DNA from: RPQJ01 sp963744735
Lineage (GTDB): Bacteria; Pseudomonadota; Gammaproteobacteria; Steroidobacterales; Steroidobacteraceae
Direction: 5' to 3'
Length of the DNA: 64,000 nucleotides
Assembly: GCA_963744735.1 (NCBI GenBank)
Contig: CAVUVH010000007.1
Coordinates: 1-64,000, forward strand
A program made the translations under genes and the position numbers. Each line of letters begins with the position of its first letter. Position 1 is the first letter of the stretch. Positions 1 through 8,329 of this stretch are shown here, piece by piece. Below the pieces are notes generated by a model that was given only the letters and a program-made list of their open reading frames with translations, had not been told where the DNA came from and did no database searches.

Positions 1-366
1 GTGATGGAGATCACGCACGGTCGCGGCGCCGACGTCGTGCTCGACATCGTCGGGACCGATGGGACCCTCGCCCTGGCCGCGGCGATCACGTGGACGCTCG
101 GCCACCTGACGATCGTCGGCATCGGAGGAGGCGCCATCCCGATCGGGTTCTTCACGATCGCCAACGAGGCCTCGGTCGTGACCACCTACTGGGGCAGTTT
201 GCCCGAGCTGCATGAGGTGATCGTGCTGGCCTGCGCTGGGGCGCATCCGCACCCGGGTGCAACGCTTCGGCCTCGACGACGCTGTCCAGGTCTACCGTCT
301 GATGGCTGCCGGCGAAGCTCCACGGCCGCGCCGTTATTGTCCCGTCCTACGGAGGCTGCTGCCGAG
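1..366 (+). CDS. Zinc-type alcohol dehydrogenase (MDR family), C-terminal part
   Basis: The window opens inside an alcohol dehydrogenase of the medium-chain family. The first frame carries the NAD(P)-domain stretch GRGADVVLDIVGTDGTLALA followed by VVTTYWGS and LHEVIVLA. The protein then continues in two other frames: RIRTRVQRFGLDDAVQVYRL from about 245, and LHGRAVIVPSY from about 315. These are the standard end of the family, so two single-base slips (near 235 and at the extra a near 315) explain the breaks. The catalytic N-terminus lies upstream of the window. The gene runs into the convergent lipoprotein gene. The substrate cannot be told from this part. Confidence 0.75.
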
Positions 367-367
367 G

Positions 368-775
368 TCAGTCGCACTCGATCGAGCTCGCGGCGGTGAC
401 GAACGCCTGGAACGACTCGGCGACCGCCGGGAGCAGGGTCTGCAACGAGGCCACCGTCTGCGCGGCGGTCTCGGACTCGTCGACTCCGGCCTTGACCGTG
501 CTGATTGATGCGGTGACGGCGTCGATCTCGTCACGGAGCTCCTCCTCCGCCGACTCCCGGAGGGTCTCCAGGTCGCCCTTGATGACGTCGACCTGATCCT
601 CGAGCTGCGCCTCCAACCCTTCGACTCCGCCACTGAGGTCGACGCTCGTCAAGCCCTGGACGGAGGTCTCGAGCTGGGCGCGGTCGTCGCAGAACGACGA
701 GGTGTCCTCGTCGTCCGAGCATGCGGCCAGGCCGAGCACGGCGATCGACAGGACGATGGGGGTGATGCGACGCAT
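368..775 (-). CDS. Predicted lipoprotein of unknown function
   Basis: An intact 135-residue protein. It starts MRRITPIVLSIAVLGLAAC, a signal peptide ending in a lipobox (LAAC), so it is probably exported and lipid-anchored. After the cysteine comes an acidic tail (SDDED) and a long heptad-like, alanine- and glutamate-rich helix region (about residues 35-120) that could form a coiled coil. I recognise no domain. Two cysteines (near residues 29 and 134) are left in the mature protein. It is convergent with the dehydrogenase and divergent from the stress genes downstream. Confidence 0.75.
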   Translation of the reverse strand: MRRITPIVLSIAVLGLAACSDDEDTSSFCDDRAQLETSVQGLTSVDLSGGVEGLEAQLEDQVDVIKGDLETLRESAEEELRDEIDAVTASISTVKAGVDESETAAQTVASLQTLLPAVAESFQAFVTAASSIECD

Positions 776-889
776 GGCGGTCTCCTCTGGATCTCGTCGT
801 CCATCGTGGCCCTGGGCTCGACGGCCCTGGCATTACCCCAGTTCGGCTCATTGGGCGCGGGCGACCCGATGGAGCCGCTGTCCGCGGGA

Positions 890-916
890 GGTTTCGATGT
901 GAGCCGTCTCGGGTAC
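890..916 (+). promoter_or_regulatory. SigF/SigB-type promoter
   Basis: The sequence reads GGTTT (890-894), 16 bases, then GGGTAC (911-916). This is the layout known for SigF promoters in actinobacteria (GTTT, 15-17 bases, GGGTA). It lies 54 bases upstream of the start of the BON-like gene. A sigF-type gene is present 2.5 kb downstream, which makes use by that factor plausible. No start site has been mapped; the call rests on sequence match only. Confidence 0.6.
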
Positions 917-969
917 TCGCTCTTCGCAGCGCTGGACACGTGTCCGGCGCGAACAGGCAAGGAGACACC

Positions 970-1380
970 ATGATCCCTCGATTGATCAAACGACGGGTAC
1001 GCCCCATGTGGCTGGCCATGATCGCTTCGGCCGCATGGGCCAACCGCCAGGACCTCCGCCGTTGGGCAGGGTTCGCGACCCGTGCGGTACAGCAGCGCAA
1101 CACCCGTCCGATGTCCGATTTCATGACCGAGGCCAAGGTCCGCGCCGCCGTGTCGCTGGACCCGTTGCTGCGGCGCGATCCCGACCTGTGCGACCTCGCC
1201 GTGCGCGACGGGGTGGTCACGCTGTTCGCCAACCGTCCGACGTGGCCGGCCTCGCCTGACCGTGTCGACAGGCTCGCGTGGGTGAAGGGCATCAGCCTCG
1301 TAGAGACGGCCATGACGGCCGACGCTCCCGGCGATCCGTTCGGCCCGAGCCCCAGGACGATCGCGGAGGTGGCGGCATGA
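970..1380 (+). CDS. BON-like domain protein
   Basis: 136 residues from the ATG at 970, chosen because AAGGAGA sits just upstream (959-965); an in-frame start at 940 is possible but lacks such a site. The N-terminus is basic with a short hydrophobic stretch (MWLAMIASAAWA). The segment KVRAAVSLDPLLRRDPDL followed by DLAVRDGVVTLFANRP resembles a BON domain, a fold found in periplasmic and stress proteins that is thought to contact membranes or ligands. Its stop overlaps the start of the next gene (ATGA), so the two are translationally coupled. It follows a SigF-type promoter. Confidence 0.6.
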   Translation: MIPRLIKRRVRPMWLAMIASAAWANRQDLRRWAGFATRAVQQRNTRPMSDFMTEAKVRAAVSLDPLLRRDPDLCDLAVRDGVVTLFANRPTWPASPDRVDRLAWVKGISLVETAMTADAPGDPFGPSPRTIAEVAA

Positions 1381-1520
1381 GCTTCCTGCTCTGGCTCCTC
1401 GCAGTGGCACTCGTCGTCTCGGGCATCGTCGCCATCGTCGGCGCGAAGATCCTCTGGGGTGTCGTCCTCATCGTCGTCGGACTGCTCGTCGGCCCCGGCG
1501 GCGTGAGCATGTTCACCTGA
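1377..1520 (+). CDS. Small hydrophobic membrane protein
   Basis: A 47-residue protein beginning MSFLLWLLAVALVVSG and ending GPGGVSMFT. It consists of two hydrophobic segments separated by a short loop (VGAKILWG), so it is probably a two-pass inner-membrane peptide. Its ATG overlaps the stop of the BON-like gene by four bases. Small proteins of this shape are common in actinobacterial stress operons, but I know no function for it. Confidence 0.65.
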   Translation: MSFLLWLLAVALVVSGIVAIVGAKILWGVVLIVVGLLVGPGGVSMFT

Positions 1521-1600
1521 CGCTCGTCTACCTCCACCCACCTCCCATCTCCCACGCAGCGACATCACGTCGCTGTGACCCCACCAGAAAGGCAACACAC

Positions 1601-1795
1601 ATGAGCAATGGCAAGATCGACCAGACCAAGGGCCGTATCAAGCAGGCCGCCGGAAACCTGACCGACAACGACGAGCTCCGCCGTGAAGGCACGATCGACG
1701 AGCAGGCTGGCAAGGCCAAGCAGATCCTCGAACAGGGCAAGGACAAGGCGGAGGACCTCGTCGACAAGGTGAAGGACGCCGTCACCAAGGACTGA
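1601..1795 (+). CDS. CsbD family stress protein
   Basis: 64 residues, with the CsbD hallmarks KIDQTKGRIKQAAGNLTD near the N-terminus and GKAKQILEQGKDKAEDLVDK later. CsbD proteins are small, hydrophilic, helical proteins induced in the general stress response (SigB-dependent in Bacillus); the molecular role is unknown. GAAAGGCAAC precedes the ATG as a ribosome binding site. It is 80 bases behind the small membrane gene and is followed by a strong hairpin, so it probably closes the 970-1795 operon. Confidence 0.9.
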   Translation: MSNGKIDQTKGRIKQAAGNLTDNDELRREGTIDEQAGKAKQILEQGKDKAEDLVDKVKDAVTKD

Positions 1796-1848
1796 ACGAG
1801 GCGGAGCACCGATCCGAACCGGTCGGTCCACGAACGACCAGGTTCCGG

Positions 1849-1886
1849 AAGGGGCGGTGAGCGACCGAGGTCGCTCACCGCCCCTT
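1849..1886 (+). terminator. Strong hairpin downstream of csbD
   Basis: An 18-base inverted repeat (1849-1866 with 1869-1886) with essentially no loop; pairing would leave a CGAG tetraloop. The stem starts AAGGGGCGGTGAGCGACC. Only a weak T-rich run follows (CTGTGTT), so it may act as an intrinsic terminator of the type common in high-GC actinobacteria. Confidence 0.65.
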
Positions 1887-1924
1887 CTGTGTTGGGCGCC
1901 CGTGTTCCAACGAAATCCACGGAT

Positions 1925-1950
1925 GTTTGGAACGCCGCCGCACAGGGCAC
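1925..1950 (+). promoter_or_regulatory. Weak SigF-type promoter candidate
   Basis: GTTT (1925-1928), 16 bases, GGGCAC (1945-1950). The spacing equals that of the stronger site at 890-916, but the -10 element differs from GGGTAT at two positions. It would serve the membrane-protein gene starting at 2035. Confidence 0.3.
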
Positions 1951-2034
1951 CACCAGTCATCGTTCGCCGCTCCGGCGGACCGCTACACATCACCGATCTC
2001 CCCCGAGATCCAGCAGCGAAAGCGAGCACACATC

Positions 2035-2592
2035 ATGGACATCGATCAGGATCGTTCCGTCGTCACCTCCTCGTCCCCCGCACCCCGGGTCGTCGGCGTC
2101 AGCCGCCGGTGGCCGAAGACCGCATCGTCGTCGCACCGACGGCGACGGTCGAGCGCGAGGTGCACGACGTGCAGACCCGCCGTACCGTGTCGTTTCCGGC
2201 GATCGCCGCCGGTGCACTCTCGATCGCGATGCTCGTCGTCGGCGGCGTGATGGTGGCAAAGCCGGCCTCGACGACTCTCTGAAGGAACCGGTCGTCGAGG
2301 TTCTCGGTGCCACGGGAACGGCGGTCGGCGGGATCGTCCTCGTCGCTCTCGGGCTCGGGCTGCTCTTCGCGGCGTTCTCCGGTGAGCGCGGCGTGATCCT
2401 GTTCCTGAGCACGCTCACCGGCATCGTTGCCACCATCATCGCCATCGAGCCGAACGTCGCAGATGGCGCCCTCGGCTTCTCGCGGGGCTTCGCGGTCCTG
2501 CTGGCCATCGCAGCCGCGGGTGTGGCCTTGGCCGCGGCGCTGACGCCGACGGTGCGCATGTCGAGCCGCCGGATCAGCGGATCTGAGAGAAT
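2035..2592 (+). CDS. Membrane protein of unknown function, frameshifted
   Basis: The reading starts MDIDQDRSVVTSSSPAPRVV, continues in a second frame (AEDRIVVAPTATVEREVHDV, then TVSFPAIAAGALSIAMLVVG), and in a third frame reads LDDSLKEPVVEVLGATGTAV followed by hydrophobic segments (GGIVLVALGLGLLFAAF, VILFLSTLTGIVATIIAI, FAVLLAIAAAGVALAAAL). That gives about four transmembrane helices after a polar N-terminus. Two indels, near 2100 and 2255, are needed; a third near the end would give the stop at about 2590. No family recognised. It lies between the csbD terminator and the SigF module, so it may be stress-related. Confidence 0.5.
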
Positions 2593-2696
2593 GCGGGCCT
2601 CGACGTATTCCGGGGTCGGACGATGGGCATCCCCCACTCGTCCGGCCCCGCGGACCAGCCGAGCGGACGACCGAGCGACCACGAGAGCGAGCATCG

Positions 2697-3022
2697 ATGA
2701 CCACCGAACCTGCGAGCAGCGAAACCGTCACCATCGAAGTCGGGCCGGACGGCGCAATCATCGTGTCCGGCGAGATCGACATGGCCGGCGGCCCCCTGGT
2801 GGAGGCCGCCGCCAAACGAGCGGACGACTCCGGCCCCGTCGTCATCGATCTGGCGGGCGTGACGTTCATCGATTCCTCCGGCCTCCGCAGCCTGCTGGCC
2901 GCAACCGCGCCGCGGACGACCGGGGATCCTCGGTCACCCTCCGCGGCGTCGGTCCGGAGGTCGGCAGGCTGCTCGAGATCACGGGCACCGCCGAGCCTGT
3001 TCGGATCGAGGAACGGCCGTGA
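2697..3022 (+). CDS. STAS-domain anti-sigma factor antagonist (SpoIIAA/RsbV-like)
   Basis: About 108 residues. The N-terminal part has the STAS pattern: GAIIVSGEIDMAGGPLVEAA then VVIDLAGVTFIDSSGLRSLL. The serine in DSSGL is the residue phosphorylated by the partner kinase in this family. After an indel near 2910 the protein continues SVTLRGVGPEVGRLLEITG and ends at 3022. The unphosphorylated protein would bind the RsbW-like kinase and free the sigma factor. Its stop overlaps the GTG start of the kinase gene (GTGA), as expected for a co-expressed pair. Confidence 0.85.
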
Positions 3023-3423
3023 CCGATCAGCTCGAACGTTCGACCGCCGTCGTCGGCCCCGTCGACATCACCGTCCCGTCCGATCCGTCGCTCTCACGAG
3101 TGGTCCGACTCGCAGCGAGTGGCCTCGTCTCCATGGCGGCCTTCTCGATCGACGAGATCGAGGACGTCAAGCTCGCCGTCAGCGAGGTCATGATCGCGCT
3201 CATCGAGCACGGTGCCGGCCGGCCGGTCTCGCTCCGGTTCGACGTGACCGGAGCGGTCTTCACCGTGCACGGTCGCACCGAGGTGGAGTCGATCGATGTG
3301 ACACACCCCGACCTGGTGCTGTGCCGCACCGTCCTCTCCAGCGTCTGCGCGGAGCACGACATCGAGGCGATCGACGGCACGGTCCACATCCGGGCAACGG
3401 TGCGCCACGCAGTGGGCGGATGA
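3019..3423 (+). CDS. Anti-sigma factor kinase, RsbW/SpoIIAB-like
   Basis: 134 residues, GTG start overlapping the STAS gene. The protein has the arrangement of the small HATPase anti-sigma kinases: an N-terminal strand region, then SIDEIEDVKLAVSEVMIALI, where the helix with E and the following polar position corresponds to the N-box. The N-box asparagine of typical RsbW is replaced here (SEVMIALIEHG), and the later glycine-rich G2 box is weak. It may bind the sigma factor without normal kinase activity, or use the antagonist in another way. Position between antagonist and sigma factor supports the role. Confidence 0.75.
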   Translation: MTDQLERSTAVVGPVDITVPSDPSLSRVVRLAASGLVSMAAFSIDEIEDVKLAVSEVMIALIEHGAGRPVSLRFDVTGAVFTVHGRTEVESIDVTHPDLVLCRTVLSSVCAEHDIEAIDGTVHIRATVRHAVGG

Positions 3424-3426
3424 ACG

Positions 3427-4167
3427 ATGCAGACGTCCACGATCGAGGAGACCGCCTGGCTCGACGACGCCCTCGCCCGGTTCGCATGCTCGCGTGATCC
3501 CCTGCTGCGCAACGAGATCGCCGAGCGAGCTGGCTGGATCGCGGAGCGCAGCGCCCGCCGCTTCGCCGATCGCGGCGAGCCGTTCGACGATCTGCTCCAG
3601 GTCGCGCGGATCGGTCTCATCAAGTCGATCGAGCGTTTCGACCCCGCCCAGGGCGTCCCGTTCGGCGCATTCGCGACGCCGACCATCCTCGGCGAGCTGC
3701 GTCGCCACTTCCGCGACCACACATGGGGCGTACACGTTCCCCGCCGAGCGAAAGAGCTGCGCCCGGCGGTCAACGCCGCTCGCGAGGAGCTGAACGGAAC
3801 GCTCGGCCGGTCGCCCACCATCGCCGAGATCGCCAAGCATCTCGACGTGCCGGAGGACGCCGTGCTCGAATCGCTCGAGGCGAACGAGGCGTACCGTCCG
3901 CACCCCCTCGAGGCGGGCACGGGCCGCCATGCGATCGACGATGCCCCGTTCGAGCAGGCCATCGATCGCGAGATCGTCCTCCGGCTGCTCGACGGTTTGC
4001 GCCCGAGAGAGCGGACCATCCTTCGCCTTCGTTTCTACGACGAGCTCAGCCAAGCACAGATCGCCGAACGGATCGGGACGAGCCAGGTCCACGTCGGCCG
4101 GCTCATCGCCGCCAGCCTGAAGGACCTGCGCGCCCAGCTCGAGGACCCGAGCGAGGCGCCGTCGTGA
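3427..4167 (+). CDS. sigF: RNA polymerase sigma factor, SigB/SigF family (group 3)
   Basis: 246 residues, intact. Region 2 is visible at about 55-75 (DDLLQVARIGLIKSIERFDP) and continues FGAFATPTILGELRRHFRD, the signature of SigB/SigF-type factors. Region 3 contains LGRSPTIAEIAKHLDVPEDA. Region 4 at the C-terminus has LRPRERTILRLRFYDELSQA and the helix-turn-helix QIAERIGTSQVHVGRLI. It lies three bases behind the RsbW-like gene, the classic antagonist-kinase-sigma order. It is the likely reader of the SigF-type promoter at 890. Confidence 0.95.
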   Translation: MQTSTIEETAWLDDALARFACSRDPLLRNEIAERAGWIAERSARRFADRGEPFDDLLQVARIGLIKSIERFDPAQGVPFGAFATPTILGELRRHFRDHTWGVHVPRRAKELRPAVNAAREELNGTLGRSPTIAEIAKHLDVPEDAVLESLEANEAYRPHPLEAGTGRHAIDDAPFEQAIDREIVLRLLDGLRPRERTILRLRFYDELSQAQIAERIGTSQVHVGRLIAASLKDLRAQLEDPSEAPS

Positions 4168-4193
4168 TCCCGTCGGAGGCAAGCTGATCAGCC

Positions 4194-4610
4194 ATGGCAC
4201 CCGTCTCGCGCTTCGAGCTCGACCCGATTCCCGCGTCGGTCGGACGCGGCCGCGCCGCGGTGCGCAGCGACGCCACGCTCGCCGACCTCCCCGATGCGAC
4301 GCGGAACGACGTCACCTTGATCCTCAGCGAGCTCGTCTCCAACGCGATCGCGGCGTCGACCGGGACCGACCCCGTCGTGGTCGAGATCTCCCGCGAGGGA
4401 TCGTCCGTCACCCTGGTCGTCCAGAACACCGGGACGAGGATGATCATCGGCGACGATCTCTTCGCCCTCCCCGCGCCCGAAGAACCTCGGGGACGTGGCC
4501 TCAGCATCGTCCATCGACTCGCTCGGCGAGTCGAGGTGACGAGTTCGGCGGACTCGACGATCGTGCGGGCGATCATCGATGTGGCGTCGGGCGAGGATCC
4601 GGCGGTGTGA
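4194..4610 (+). CDS. HATPase anti-sigma regulatory factor
   Basis: 138 residues, intact, with GGAGGCAAG upstream. It shows the HATPase_c_2 pattern: DVTLILSELVSNAIAAS (N-box, with the magnesium-binding asparagine present), VTLVVQNTG (G1 region) and EEPRGRGLSIVHRLARR (G2). Unlike the RsbW-like protein 770 bases upstream, this one keeps the key ATP-binding residues. Two different HATPases around one sigma factor suggests a second input or partner. It is 26 bases after sigF and probably in the same transcript. Confidence 0.85.
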   Translation: MAPVSRFELDPIPASVGRGRAAVRSDATLADLPDATRNDVTLILSELVSNAIAASTGTDPVVVEISREGSSVTLVVQNTGTRMIIGDDLFALPAPEEPRGRGLSIVHRLARRVEVTSSADSTIVRAIIDVASGEDPAV

Positions 4611-4638
4611 ACCCGACACCCACCGGGTACCAGGGGTC

Positions 4639-5398
4639 GTGGATTCTCTCGACCTCTTCGACGATCCGATCCGGTGGCGCGCCGAGGCGGCCGACGCCCA
4701 CCGATTGGACGGCGAGGCGCTGCTCGCTGCACTCAGCCCCGGCGCGTCCTATCCGGCCGTCCTGAAGTCGCTTGCCGCATCCCTTCCGTCGACGGTGGAC
4801 CTCCTCGTCGATGTGGGTGCCGGACCGGGCGCGGCGAGCGAATGGCTCCGAACGGCGACCGGCGCCTCGGTGATCGCCGTCGAGCCCGTCGCGGGTGCGC
4901 GAGAGGTCGCCCGACGGCACTTCCCGCACCTGCACGTCGTCGAGGGGACCGGTGCCGACACCGGGCTCGCGTCGGGCATCGCCGACGCGGTCACCCTCTG
5001 CGGTGTGCTCTCGTTGATCGGCGACGCCGATGCGGTGCTCGAGGAGGCGAGGCGCATCGCCCGGCCGCGGGGACGGTCGCCGTCGTCGACCTCTTCTCCA
5101 CCGCGGACACCTTTGCGAGTGGCCCGAACGTCTTCCGCTCGCTCCCTGCGCTGCTCGCCGACATCGAGCAGCGCGGTTGGCAGGTCCGCCAGATCGGGTG
5201 CGGGACGACCGACGTGGGGACCTCGTGGGCCGAAGCGGTCGAACTGGTCGACGAGTGGATCATCCAGCATCGCAACGGCCACGACGGCTTTCCGCAATGG
5301 ATCGCCGACCGCCATCACCTGCGACGGCACATCGAGCGCGGCGACCTGCTGGCCGGATGCATCGTCGCCCGCTCAGAGGTCGATGCCGAGACCGATGA
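4639..5398 (+). CDS. Class I SAM-dependent methyltransferase, frameshifted
   Basis: The GTG at 4639 starts a protein beginning VDSLDLFDDPIRWRAEAADA. Motif I of the Rossmann methyltransferase fold is clear (VDLLVDVGAGPGAASEWL), followed by ASVIAVEPVAGAREVARRHF (acidic loop binding the ribose of SAM) and VTLCGVLSLIGDADAVLEEA. Near 5070 one indel moves the frame, and it continues GTVAVVDLFSTADTFASGPN to IERGDLLAGCIVARSE. The end overlaps the convergent phosphatase gene; the true stop is uncertain (5372-5398). The substrate is unknown. It may be the last gene of the sigma operon. Confidence 0.7.
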
Positions 5399-8264
5399 CG
5401 GCGAGGTCGTCGAACCGATCGGTGACCTCCGACACGATGGCTTCCACGAGGTCCTTCGTCGGCGCTTCGTCGAGTTCGGCGAGCCGCCGCTGCAGGCGCC
5501 CGAGGCCGATGTCGAGGTGTTCCGCCCGACGCTCGACGAGCCCGTCGGTGAACATCACGATCCGATCGCCCCGCTGGAGCTGGACGACCGAGGTGGCGTA
5601 CCGCTGCCGCGTGTACAAGGCGAGTGGGAGTCCGGGCTGCTCCGGCAGTGATTCGACCGCGCCGCCGCGGTGGAGGAGCATCGGGGAGAAGTGGCCGGCC
5701 TGCGCCCAGTGCAGGCGCATCGTCGGTAGGTGCAGCACTGCGTAGCAACACGTGACGAACGGGCCGTCCGGATCGTTCAGTCTGAAGGTCACCTCGTTGG
5801 CACGGAACATCACCTCCCCCGGCTCGGCGTGCTCCACGGCGATCGCTCGGAACACGTTGCGGACCTGCAGCATGAAGGCGGCTGCGGCCTGACCGTGTCC
5901 GGCGACGTCGGCGATGACGACCGCGAGCCGATCACCGTCGAGCAGGAACGCGTCGTACCAGTCGCCGCCGATCGGTTGCTCGACGTCGCAGGGCACGTAC
6001 GCCGCGGCAAGGGTCAGGCCGGGCACCTCCGGGAGCGCAGGCGGCAGGGCCGCGCTCTGGAGCAGTTCGACGGTGATCCGCTCCGCCTCGCGCTGGCGTT
6101 CGGCGAGCCGCGCCGCCTCCTCGGCGAGCACGGTGGCGGTGACATCACGGGAGGCCACGATGTAGCCGTCCCCGAGCTTGCTCACCTGGAGGCTCCACCA
6201 TCCCTCGACGGTCGATCCGTCCGGGGCTCGGTCGACGTAGTGCAGCCGCTCGACCTGGAACGGTTCACCCGTCTCGACGACGTGGCAGAACCGGTCGAAG
6301 AGCCCACTCGTCCGCCACTGTGGATACAGGTCGCAGACGCGACGGCCGATGATCTCGGCTGCTGCTCGGCCGGCCCCGTCGAGGCTGGCGAGGTTGGCGA
6401 ACTCGAGCTCGAAGTCCGAGATCTCGCCACTGTCGGAACGGATGGCGCGGCCGATCCGACGCTGTCGATCATCGCGTCGAGGGCGCCACGGAACTCCAGC
6501 TGATGCCGCGGCGTTCGTCGCGACGATCCGGGCCGGGCGAGGGTGACGAGGGAGGCCACCGTCTCGATCAGGGTCATGCTCTTGCTGGTGATCGCCCGCG
6601 GTGCGCCCCCCCGACGTAGAGCACCCCTTCAGCGGCGCCGATCCCGCGGTCGGGGCCGATCCCACGGCGAGGCAGGCCGAATCCCAGTTGATCGTCCGAC
6701 GCTCGGCGAGCGCCGGATCCGATCGTCGAACTCGGCGGATCGTCAGGGTGAGCGGCCGACGTGACACCGCCGCGTCCGCCAACGGTGAAGCGGCTCCGAC
6801 GTCCAACGTCATCTCACGCCAGCGTTCCGCGTCCTCGTCGCCGAACCCGGCGAGTGCCATCACGTGGAGGACGCCGCCGGTTCTCAACAGCACGGCGGAG
6901 CGACCGTGGAAGACCTCGACCAGATGCCGGCTGACGGTCGTTGCGACCTGCTCGTCGGTGATCGCGTTGGAGAGTGCCTGGGACAACCTCAGGAGCACGT
7001 CCGCGCGCTCGCGAGCGACCACCTCATCGGTCTCGTCGGCGACCGCTGCGCTCACGCCCACGATCCTGCCCACGTCGTCGTAGAGCGGCTCGGCGTTGAC
7101 ACGCCAGTGTCGCTGGAGCCCGACCTCCGGCATGGACATCACGATCTTCTGGTTCGAGACCGACTCACCACGATCCCGCACCCTGGCCAGCAGCGGCTCG
7201 TACAGGTGCCCGACGACCGGACTCAGATCGCTGGGACGCAGCCCCATGTGCTCCGCCACGGATCGTTCGTTGATCACCTCCATCTGCCGGTTCACGCGTC
7301 TGAATCGCAGGTCGCGGTCGAAGACGGCCATCGCCACCGGCGCCTGGTCGAGCAGCGTGTCGCTGAGCCGTCGCTCGGCACGTTCGTCGGCACGGGCGCA
7401 ATCGACGCGCCAGACGACGAAGGTGACGCCGGTCGCGCCCACTGCGAACAGCACGAGTCCGATCGTCGCGTCGGCGGGGTTGCCGATCTGGAAGGAGTAC
7501 CGAGGTTCGATGATCCCCCACCAGAGTGCGATGGTGCTCGTGATCGCGGCGATGACCGCAGCAGGAGTCCCACCGACGATCGCCGAGGCGACACAGGCCA
7601 GCAGGAAGATCCCGCCGGGGAGGTAGTGGCTCGGCTCGTCGGCGGGGAGCAACATCGCCAGCACCACCAGTGGCAGGGCGAGGCCGAGTCCCGCTGCGGC
7701 CACCCGGCGCCGCGCCCGCGCCCGCCGGAGGCGATCGACGTGCTCCGGCACCGGCTCGGCGACCTCGTCGGTCGGGATCGGATCCACACCGGCCAACCGA
7801 CGCGACGCGTCGCTGACCAGGGCGAGATCGTCCTCCCCGTACGGCTCGTGCCGTCGGCGCCGGCCGGCGATCAGCAGTGTCGTCTCCCCGTCGGGGGTCG
7901 GGGTCGGGACCGCGATGAAGCCGTGGATCGGATATGTCCGCAGGTACTCCGGCCAGGGCTCGGGAAACGTCTCGATCGGATGGTCGGCGAGATCGAGCAC
8001 CGGCACCAGGACCGGCTCGCCGCGACGTGCGATCTCGACGACGAAGGAACGCTCCGAGGACGCGGGTCCCCGGGGCAGTCGATCGGCGGTGACCTGGGCC
8101 TCCGGCACCGGGTCGACGACCGCCGCGATCGTCACCGCGTCGTCACGGTCCACCGTCATCCAGATCACCAGATCGCCACCGAGGGAGGAACTCACGGCGC
8201 GCAGGAGACCGGACGTGACGTACTCGGGGTGGTCCGTTCCCGACGGCTCGGCCTCTGCGTTCAT
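5373..8264 (-). CDS. Membrane-bound PAS/GAF-PP2C (SpoIIE-type) phosphatase
   Basis: About 963 residues from the ATG at 8264. Order: an N-terminal GAF-like region (1-180); four hydrophobic segments at about 225-310 like the DUF4118 module of KdpD; a PAS domain (DQAPVAMAVFDRDLRFRRVN); a GAF region (VLLRLSQALSNAITDEQVA); a second PAS domain (ISDFELEFANLASLDGAG); and a C-terminal PP2C domain with GGDWYDAF, VIADVAGHG and FTDGLVERR, the metal-binding aspartates of SpoIIE/RsbU phosphatases. Such enzymes dephosphorylate the STAS antagonist and so release SigF. Between about 6440 and 6660 several compensating indels scramble the GAF/PAS boundary. It faces the SigF operon. Confidence 0.9.
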   Translation of the reverse strand: MNAEAEPSGTDHPEYVTSGLLRAVSSSLGGDLVIWMTVDRDDAVTIAAVVDPVPEAQVTADRLPRGPASSERSFVVEIARRGEPVLVPVLDLADHPIETFPEPWPEYLRTYPIHGFIAVPTPTPDGETTLLIAGRRRRHEPYGEDDLALVSDASRRLAGVDPIPTDEVAEPVPEHVDRLRRARARRRVAAAGLGLALPLVVLAMLLPADEPSHYLPGGIFLLACVASAIVGGTPAAVIAAITSTIALWWGIIEPRYSFQIGNPADATIGLVLFAVGATGVTFVVWRVDCARADERAERRLSDTLLDQAPVAMAVFDRDLRFRRVNRQMEVINERSVAEHMGLRPSDLSPVVGHLYEPLLARVRDRGESVSNQKIVMSMPEVGLQRHWRVNAEPLYDDVGRIVGVSAAVADETDEVVARERADVLLRLSQALSNAITDEQVATTVSRHLVEVFHGRSAVLLRTGGVLHVMALAGFGDEDAERWREMTLDVGAASPLADAAVSRRPLTLTIRRVRRSDPALAERRTINWDSACLAVGSAPTAGSAPLKGCSTSGGRTAGDHQQEHDPDRDGGLPRHPRPARIVATNAAASAGVPWRPRRDDRQRRIGRAIRSDSGEISDFELEFANLASLDGAGRAAAEIIGRRVCDLYPQWRTSGLFDRFCHVVETGEPFQVERLHYVDRAPDGSTVEGWWSLQVSKLGDGYIVASRDVTATVLAEEAARLAERQREAERITVELLQSAALPPALPEVPGLTLAAAYVPCDVEQPIGGDWYDAFLLDGDRLAVVIADVAGHGQAAAAFMLQVRNVFRAIAVEHAEPGEVMFRANEVTFRLNDPDGPFVTCCYAVLHLPTMRLHWAQAGHFSPMLLHRGGAVESLPEQPGLPLALYTRQRYATSVVQLQRGDRIVMFTDGLVERRAEHLDIGLGRLQRRLAELDEAPTKDLVEAIVSEVTDRFDDLAVIGLGIDL

Positions 8265-8329
8265 GATGTGTCCTCGACGCTCCGACGCTAGCCCGAGGAG
8301 CGATGGGCGGCTCCCGGCCCGCTGCCGCC

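Noticed and set aside
6864..8291. Long plus-strand open frame of 475 codons
   Set aside because: It is the antisense shadow of the PAS/GAF-PP2C phosphatase, whose domains are unmistakable on the other strand.
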